DNA of 64,000 nucleotides from Candidatus Dormiibacterota bacterium (GTDB lineage: Bacteria; Acidobacteriota; Polarisedimenticolia; Gp22-AA2), in NCBI GenBank assembly GCA_035635555.1, contig DASQAT010000013.1, positions 62,001 to 126,000 of the forward strand, in the 5' to 3' direction. Made by a program: the position numbers and the translations under genes. The notes under the pieces are model-generated. The model searched no databases, was not told where the DNA came from, and was given only the letters and a program-made list of their open reading frames with translations. Positions within the stretch are counted from its first letter, which is position 1, and every line of letters starts with the position of its first letter. This document shows, piece after piece, positions 62,002 through 64,000 of the stretch.

Positions 62002-62264
62002 CCGTTGTGAACGAGCACCCTGATCAAGTCTCCGCGGCCGAGATCGAGATGGTCCTCGTGGACCAAGTCCGCGACACGAGGTTCGAGGATCAGCAAGCCA
62101 GTGAGGCCCGCGCCCTAGCGGCCCCGATCTGGGAGGTGCTCCTCGTGCTCGAGAAGGAGAGGATCCTAAAACTCCTGGTCGAGCGGATCGAATACGACGG
62201 CAGGACGCTTGCGGTCAGGGTTCGGGTCCCGGCGCTCGTTGGCGAGGTCAGGAAGGCGTCATGA
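61992..62264 (+). pseudogene. C-terminal remnant of a large serine recombinase
   Basis: A 90-residue open frame. Its part APIWEVLLVLEKERILKLLVERIEYDGRTLAVRV matches the extreme C-terminus of large serine recombinases (the segment usually reading like PVWEAL..E..RVL.LLVERVDYDG). The catalytic resolvase domain, the recombinase domain and the zinc ribbon are absent, so this is a decayed end of an integrase rather than a working enzyme. Four-base overlap (ATGA) with the broken S24 gene. Confidence 0.6.
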
Positions 62265-62744
62265 GCAGTTCGATCCAGACCGTGACCTACGAGCTTCGCA
62301 GATCCGACCTGTCTCAATCCCCCCCTCAAGGGCGCGGCTGGGTACTTCGGCAATGGAGACGCCGTGGAGCCTGAGACGTGGATGGAGCCGGACGGTCTGG
62401 GGCTGCTCGACGATCGTATGTTCGTGGCGCGCGCCGTCGGTCGGTCCATGGAGCCCGCCATCCACGACCGAGACTTCGTCGTGTTCCGGAGCAACCCGGT
62501 CGGGACGCGCCAGAACAAGATCGTGCTCGCGCAGTACCGGAGGCCGGCTGACCCCGAGACTGGAGGATCCTTCTCGGTGAAGAAGTACTCGTCGGGGAAG
62601 CGGCCCGATCCAGAGACGGACTGGCGCCACACCCGAATCATGTTGTCGCCGCTCAACCGCGAGTACCAACCGATCGTGATTCCGGGGAATCAGGCGGAGC
62701 ATTTCCAGATCCTCGCAGAGCTTGTGGCCGTGCTCGGAAGATAG
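62261..62744 (+). pseudogene. S24 (LexA/CI-type) peptidase with a frameshift at a C7 tract
   Basis: From ATG 62261 the frame reads MSSSIQTVTYELRRSDLSQS and then stops soon after a run of seven C (62319-62325). Removing one C joins it to PLKGAAGYFGNGDAVEPETW and the peptidase domain that continues to 62744. That domain has the catalytic Ser in VGRSMEPAIHDRDFVVF and Lys in SFSVKKYSS, then LSPLNREYQPIVIPG. No DNA-binding domain is present. A working product could still start at GTG 62364 (126 residues), or arise by slippage on the C7 tract. A sequencing error is equally possible. Confidence 0.7.
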
Positions 62745-62916
62745 GAGACGACCACTGGTGAGCTTCGACCTGCCCAGCGCCATTTTGGACTCGACCACGG
62801 CGCAGCGGGTGGCGCGCGCGGCGACGTGTCGATCTACGACCTCCAGCTCCGAAGGACGCCCGGGAGCAGCGATCGGCGGCCCGGTGGGGGCTCGTCATGG
62901 AAGGAGTGCATCCTAG

Positions 62917-63519
62917 GTGACGTTTCCCGGTCGAGCGGACGAGATCGCGCTCCATGAGCGTGTTCTGGCCGGAGATCCCGTCGCCCCTGTCGATGTCTTC
63001 AAGGCTTGGATGGATCCGCTCGTGAATGCCCTGCGGGCGGATCTTCGTTGTTCAGACGACGAGGCCTACGACAGCGGCATCGATGCCGTGCTTGCGTATC
63101 TGGAGGAGCCCGGGAAGTACGATCGAGGCAAAGGTCGGCTGAGCAGCTATGTGATGGACATCGCAAAGAAAAGAGCCATAGATCGGCTGCGGACTCGCAC
63201 GGCCGCCGAGCGCCGCGATGACGGGTATGCCGCAGCTGTCGACCTTCGCACGATGAATCCGAAGGATGTTCTAGAAGCGGAGGTCGAGGCGAGGGAGCTA
63301 TGGCAGAAGGTCGAAAATGCAGTTCCAGACGAGCGCGACCGGCGGATGCTCAAGCTCATCCTCGAGGGCGAGCGCTCGACGGACGCCTTCGCCGAGGCGC
63401 TCGAACTGGGCGTCCTTTCGCCGCTCGCTCAGCGCCGTTTGGTCAAGCAGCATCGCGACCGGCTGATGAAGGTGCTCGAGCGCCTGGGAACGAGGTTGGG
63501 CCATGACGAAGACGCCTAG
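62917..63519 (+). CDS. ECF-like RNA polymerase sigma factor
   Basis: A 200-residue sigma-70-family protein. Region 2 is recognisable: VFKAWMDPLVNALRADLRCS, then YDRGKGRLSSYVMDIAKKRA followed by IDRLRTR (core-binding and -10 recognition). A helical C-terminal part (LMKVLERLGTRL) would correspond to region 4, but a clear HTH is hard to see. The start is GTG with AAGGAG ten bases upstream. The next gene overlaps by 17 bases. Position in an atypical region suggests a sigma factor dedicated to an accessory function. Confidence 0.75.
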   Translation: MTFPGRADEIALHERVLAGDPVAPVDVFKAWMDPLVNALRADLRCSDDEAYDSGIDAVLAYLEEPGKYDRGKGRLSSYVMDIAKKRAIDRLRTRTAAERRDDGYAAAVDLRTMNPKDVLEAEVEARELWQKVENAVPDERDRRMLKLILEGERSTDAFAEALELGVLSPLAQRRLVKQHRDRLMKVLERLGTRLGHDEDA

Positions 63520-63865
63520 CTGGCTCGACCACGCGGCGCGCCACAGCAGCGAGCGCCCCTGGACGTTGGGAGCGGTGCTGGAAGAGTACAGCCGCGTGGA
63601 AGGTGTGACGCGCGCGGAGACCGCCTCGTTCCTCGGTTGTGACGTCGATTCACTCGCCTGGCTTTCGCTCTGTCGAAAGCCTGCACCCGATCAGTTTTTG
63701 GAGGACGTCTCGCGGATCGCCGAGCGATTTCAGATCGATGGGCTCAAGCTCGCGCAGCTCATTCGGCGCGTCGATGCCATCGTCGTCCTGCGCCGGACGA
63801 CCACGGCAGAGGAGGAGACGTTGCTCCTTGCAGCGCGCGACCGCGACGAGGAGACGGAAGAGTGA
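63503..63865 (+). CDS. Small helical protein of a sigma-factor cassette
   Basis: A 120-residue, mostly helical protein (WLDHAARHSSERPWTLGAVL, VTRAETASFLGCDVDSLAWL, FLEDVSRIAERFQIDGLKLA) with an acidic C-terminus. The middle resembles an XRE-like helix-turn-helix, but the match is loose. It overlaps the sigma gene before and the next gene after (GTGA), a tight cassette that suggests a regulator or anti-sigma partner. Confidence 0.6.
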   Translation: MTKTPSWLDHAARHSSERPWTLGAVLEEYSRVEGVTRAETASFLGCDVDSLAWLSLCRKPAPDQFLEDVSRIAERFQIDGLKLAQLIRRVDAIVVLRRTTTAEEETLLLAARDRDEETEE

Positions 63866-64000
63866 GCCGCAACTGGCTAGACGAAGCCCTTCGGGCGGCT
63901 GGGCTTCGATCCGAATCCAGCTTCCCGCGGGATCTGATGGCCGACGTTGTGATGCAGCTGCCGGTGTCCATCGTCCCGCTGGCTGGCCTGTCGGCGCACG
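63862..64000 (+). CDS. Third gene of the sigma cassette, N-terminal fragment (cut by window edge)
   Basis: Starts with GTG overlapping the previous stop and reads MSRNWLDEALRAAGLRSESS, then FPRDLMADVVMQLPVSIVPL before the window ends. Its opening NWLDEALR resembles the SWLDHAAR opening of the preceding protein. No domain can be named from 46 residues. Confidence 0.55.
   Translation, partial: MSRNWLDEALRAAGLRSESSFPRDLMADVVMQLPVSIVPLAGLSAH

Noticed and set aside
62722-62916. A 64-residue open frame between the S24 gene and the sigma factor
   Set aside because: Composition is Arg/Ser/Ala-rich and patternless, and no ribosome site or family is visible; the 172-base gap is left as intergenic.

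Overview
The window is about 64 kb of high-GC DNA from a Gram-negative bacterium. Outer-membrane biogenesis genes (SurA-type chaperones, lipoproteins, beta-barrel proteins) are present, genes are dense and often overlap as ATGA/GTGA, and GTG/TTG starts are frequent. The gene complement and order (parAB-bactofilin, an F1-only ATP synthase cluster, mfd followed by two SurA-like proteins, a divergent Hfq beside pdxA, TrmFO, exported HEAT/TPR proteins) suggest Acidobacteriota or a deep relative of the former Deltaproteobacteria. That placement is an inference from content, not from a marker phylogeny. No rRNA, tRNA, CRISPR array or intact insertion sequence was seen.

Layout. 1-2235: end of parA, parB, a bactofilin and a PEGA protein. 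2560-9616: F1 ATP synthase (delta, alpha, gamma, beta, epsilon) with a PH-domain/zinc-ribbon membrane protein inserted between gamma and beta, followed by a GT2 glycosyltransferase and an RfaE-like nucleotidyltransferase. 9663-17171: mfd, two SurA/parvulin-type proteins, an Hfq-like protein and pdxA. 17173-22825: an inositol monophosphatase-xerC pair, ATP-type PEP carboxykinase, a small lipoprotein with a strong terminator, DUF488 and HAD proteins. 22862-32623: three overlapping exported proteins of unknown function, trmFO, an SDR, topA and dprA. 32678-40543: a five-gene operon that looks like a polysaccharide synthesis and export system (TPR/glycoside-hydrolase fusion, TPR/beta-barrel porin, degenerate receiver, HEAT protein, processive GT2 synthase). 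40545-44410: accD-MFS-folC.

44411-50391 is the most striking part. A sigma-54 type promoter and a cyclic-di-GMP-I (GEMM-I) riboswitch precede a secreted subtilisin-like protease with seven C-terminal LIW repeats and a polytopic membrane protein. After a strong terminator, a second sigma-54 type promoter and a perfect 13-bp leader hairpin precede an HD-GYP/GAF/GGDEF protein. Genes that make, break and sense c-di-GMP therefore sit side by side under apparently the same sigma factor, about 4 kb from the polysaccharide operon.

50512-61482 holds an alkaline phosphatase, a zinc/manganese-type uptake operon with its own outer-membrane protein and a palindromic operator but no ATPase, a FecCD/FecE-type importer coupled to a site-2 protease, a sugar kinase/nucleotidyltransferase pair and a CYTH protein. 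From about 61528 the composition changes. The remaining 2.5 kb looks like accessory DNA: a serine-recombinase remnant, an S24 peptidase broken at a C7 tract, and a small sigma-factor cassette that runs off the end.
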